Program-made: the position numbers and the translations under genes | In this document: in pieces, positions 5,311-6,669 of the stretch | Layout of the letters: the number at the start of each line of letters is the position of its first letter | How positions within the stretch are numbered: the stretch's first letter is position 1 | Notes under the pieces: generated by a model | The model's database searches: none | Told to the model about the DNA's origin: nothing | Seen by the model: the letters and a program-made list of their open reading frames with translations, nothing else | From: an uncultured Collinsella sp. | GTDB lineage: Bacteria > Actinomycetota > Coriobacteriia > Coriobacteriales > Coriobacteriaceae | Reading direction: 5' to 3' | Assembly: GCA_902489965.1 (NCBI GenBank) | Contig: CABUCA010000087.1 | Location: 1 to 6,669, forward strand | Length of the DNA stretch: 6,669 nucleotides

Positions 5311-6279
5311 ATGAACGTTTCACAAGCACTCGAATACGAGCGCCAGCCGTTTATTCCCATGTTTATCTATGGCGATCACGGCGCCATGGAGTCCGAGCGC
5401 CAGAAGGGCGAGGAGGCCCTTAAGGTGCTCGAAACCGAGTACTTTACCGCCGAGGGCGACCCCAGCTTCGACTTTGCCACCGTGCGCGACCTGGCTGACC
5501 GCAACCGCGACCTGTGCGACCAGATTGGCGAGGCGCGCCTGCGCAACGTGACGCCCGCGACGCTTTCGCGCGGCCTGTCCGATGCCGACACCTGCGCCGC
5601 CATCGGCAAGATGCAAAAACGCACCGCCGCGTCGGTCATGCGCGAGATCCGCGGCGACCGCGACGCGCTCGGCGTGGCCTACGCCCGCAAGCCCATCCAG
5701 GGCACCGTGCTCGGTATCGACATCGAGACCACCGGCCGTGCACCCGAGCGCGGTTATATCATCAATGTGGGTTGGGAAATCATGGAGCTCACCAGCGACG
5801 CCGTCCCGCACGACGCCGAGGCGCACTACTGCGGTCTGCCCGACATCTACCGCGGCGAGGATGTGCCGTTGTCGAATATCCACCACATCACCTGGGACGA
5901 CATCGACGGCAAAAAGCCATTCCGCGAGAACAAGGAACTGCAGAAGCAGCTGCTCAAGCTTATGAAGAAGTACCCGTACATGGCGCACAACGCCGCCTTT
6001 GAGGACAGTTGGTTCAAGATCCACCTGGACGGTTACGCCGAGGCACGCCGCGCCGGCAAGATCATCGTCATCGACTCGCGCCAGATCTGCCGCAGCCTGG
6101 ATGCCGACGTCCGCTCGCTCCCCCGCGAATCCGCGCCCGCCGCGCTCGAGAACTGGGCGCGCCGCCGTGGAACCCTCGCCGCCGACGCCAACGAGCAGCA
6201 CCTGGGCCTCGACGACACCGACCTCATGCTCCGCACGGTTCAGGCCGAGTTCAACCTCAAGAACCTATTCGCGAAATAA
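5311..6279 (+). CDS. 3'-5' exonuclease domain protein (DEDDh / RNase T-like)
   Basis: This 322-residue soluble protein has a DEDDh exonuclease domain at about 130-315, of the type that removes nucleotides from DNA or RNA 3' ends with two metal ions. Exo I is 'LGIDIETTG' (134-142; Asp137, Glu139). Exo II is 'MAHNAAFEDSWF' (224-235), where the usual HNAxFD has Glu231 followed by Asp232. Exo III is 'HLGLDDTDLM' (297-306; His297, Asp302). Residues 1-128 are charged and probably helical, with no motif I recognise. They contain 'FIYGDHGAM' near the start and a long Glu/Arg/Lys-rich stretch, and may bind nucleic acid or a partner. The start ATG has AAGGAG at 5298-5303, 7 nt upstream. The gene stands alone, divergent from the metal exporter and closed by its own terminator, so no partner is suggested. 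It is not a polymerase III epsilon by length or context. Substrate (DNA or RNA) is open. Confidence 0.85.
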   Translation: MNVSQALEYERQPFIPMFIYGDHGAMESERQKGEEALKVLETEYFTAEGDPSFDFATVRDLADRNRDLCDQIGEARLRNVTPATLSRGLSDADTCAAIGKMQKRTAASVMREIRGDRDALGVAYARKPIQGTVLGIDIETTGRAPERGYIINVGWEIMELTSDAVPHDAEAHYCGLPDIYRGEDVPLSNIHHITWDDIDGKKPFRENKELQKQLLKLMKKYPYMAHNAAFEDSWFKIHLDGYAEARRAGKIIVIDSRQICRSLDADVRSLPRESAPAALENWARRRGTLAADANEQHLGLDDTDLMLRTVQAEFNLKNLFAK

Positions 6280-6344
6280 CCGATCCATCTGCGGGAGCGC
6301 CTGCCAGGCACAGCGCAATCCGTCTGGGCACACCGACACGCAGT

Positions 6345-6381
6345 AAACTAGGGCGCAGCCTTATGGCTGCACCCTAGTTTT
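6345..6381 (+). terminator. Intrinsic terminator after the exonuclease gene
   Basis: AAACTAGGG-C-GCAGCC (6345-6360) pairs with 6365-6380 over 15 bp with one C/A mismatch. It closes a TTAT loop and ends in TTTT (6378-6381). It starts 65 bp after the TAA. The T-run is short, but the stem is long and GC-rich at its base and top. Confidence 0.85.
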
Positions 6382-6577
6382 CATCAAAACGAGCAAATAC
6401 GCGTGCTTCACATAGTCGGCAGGTTGGCCCACCTACATTTTTCGAGTTGTTCGGCCAGCTGAACCACTAGTCAAGGCCCCTTGAACCGCAATCGAAGCTA
6501 AAATCGCCTTAATTTCGCAACCAAGCCCCATAAATCTACCTGAATCAATTCGAATAGGACGTTGCGATCGCACAATT
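6382..6577. other. Non-coding stretch, more AT-rich than the genes
   Basis: No open frame here has a ribosome site or protein-like composition, and no tRNA fold is apparent. The only structure noted is a short tight palindrome TCAAGG-CC-CCTTGA (6472-6485). The lower GC than in flanking genes suggests an upstream regulatory region for whatever begins at the right edge. Confidence 0.5.
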
Positions 6578-6606
6578 TGTATAGGATAAGGCCGAATAAC
6601 TCAAAT
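6578..6606 (+). promoter_or_regulatory. Weak candidate promoter for a right-edge transcript
   Basis: TTGTAT (6578-6583), a 17-bp spacer and TCAAAT (6601-6606; 4 of 6 to TATAAT) would start transcription near 6613, just before the RNase P-like segment. Alternative pairings such as TTGCGA (6562-6567) with GATAAG (6585-6590), also 17 bp apart, are equally possible. Confidence 0.25.
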
Positions 6607-6669
6607 TATGTTGGTGAGGCGGTCGCGCGCGCAGACGTGGTGTAAGAGTGTCCTGAGGTCCGTCGCTGC
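6607..6669 (+). ncRNA. rnpB: Possible 5' end of RNase P RNA (type A), cut by window edge
   Basis: The segment GAGGCGGTCGCGCGCG (6616-6631) resembles the start of bacterial type A RNase P RNAs, where P1 is followed by a 'G-G-x-C/G-x-G-U/C-C-G-C' P2 strand (E. coli has GACAGUCGCCG at the same distance from its 5' end). GCAG-ACG (6631-6637) can then pair with CGT-CG-CTGC (6661-6669) as a bulged P3-like stem. No protein frame fits. The decisive conserved block GAGGAAAGTCC would lie just beyond the window, so this stays tentative. The bases could instead be an untranslated leader. Confidence 0.3.

Noticed and set aside
5320..6201. A 293-residue - strand open frame opposite the exonuclease gene
   Set aside because: It is a shadow caused by high-GC third positions. 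The + strand frame has all Exo motifs and a good AAGGAG site.
6535..6560. A TTCGAAT motif like a tRNA T-loop
   Set aside because: No flanking stems, anticodon arm or acceptor pairing can be built around it.

Overview
The window is about 6.7 kb of compact, high-GC bacterial chromosome. It carries seven protein-coding genes, four strong intrinsic terminators and several regulatory elements. GC-rich codon use, Shine-Dalgarno sites of the AAGGAG/GGGGAGG type, an iron-box-like operator and the gene families suggest an actinomycetal host, most likely a Coriobacteriia (Collinsella-like) gut bacterium. That placement is inference from gene style, not a database match. I see no phage, insertion sequence or CRISPR array, and nothing I would call a new defence or biosynthetic system. 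The main interest lies in regulatory DNA and in a few gene oddities.

Left part (1-2534). The 3' part of a DUF1015-like gene (+) ends at 443, followed by a near-ideal terminator (489-529). Three genes then run leftward: a nitroreductase-family flavoprotein (1851-2522) and two tandem, related histidine-phosphatase genes (1226-1768 and 573-1208) 17 bp apart. A 13-bp REP-like hairpin (1784-1818) lies between the nitroreductase and the phosphatase pair. The nitroreductase promoter region holds a 19-bp inverted repeat matching the DtxR/IdeR iron box at 15 of 19 positions.

Middle part (2535-4030). A divergent region of about 265 bp leads to a two-gene + strand operon. A six-helix HdeD/DUF308 membrane protein (2787-3389) is followed with no gap (TAG|ATG) by a YaiI/YqxD (UPF0178) protein (3390-3872). 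The leader of the first gene has an 18-bp imperfect direct repeat that duplicates the ribosome-binding region. The operon ends in a strong terminator (3875-3919), and a second, bidirectional terminator (3954-4029) separates it from the convergent gene.

Right part (4038-6669). A polytopic putative manganese/heavy-metal exporter (4038-5138, -) has a very histidine-rich cytosolic-type loop. Its 172-bp upstream region, shared with a divergent gene, contains a good promoter and a 16-bp element (-10 box plus CTAGGAC) repeated exactly 30 bp apart. The divergent gene (5311-6279, +) encodes a DEDDh-type 3'-5' exonuclease domain behind an unrecognised helical N-terminal region, and ends in a terminator (6345-6381). 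The last 290 bp hold no protein gene. The final 60 bases resemble the 5' end of a bacterial type A RNase P RNA cut by the window edge, which is a tentative call.

Two of the three leftward or divergent transcription units look metal-linked: an iron-box flavoprotein and a metal exporter with a duplicated promoter/operator element. The other genes look like ordinary housekeeping or accessory functions.
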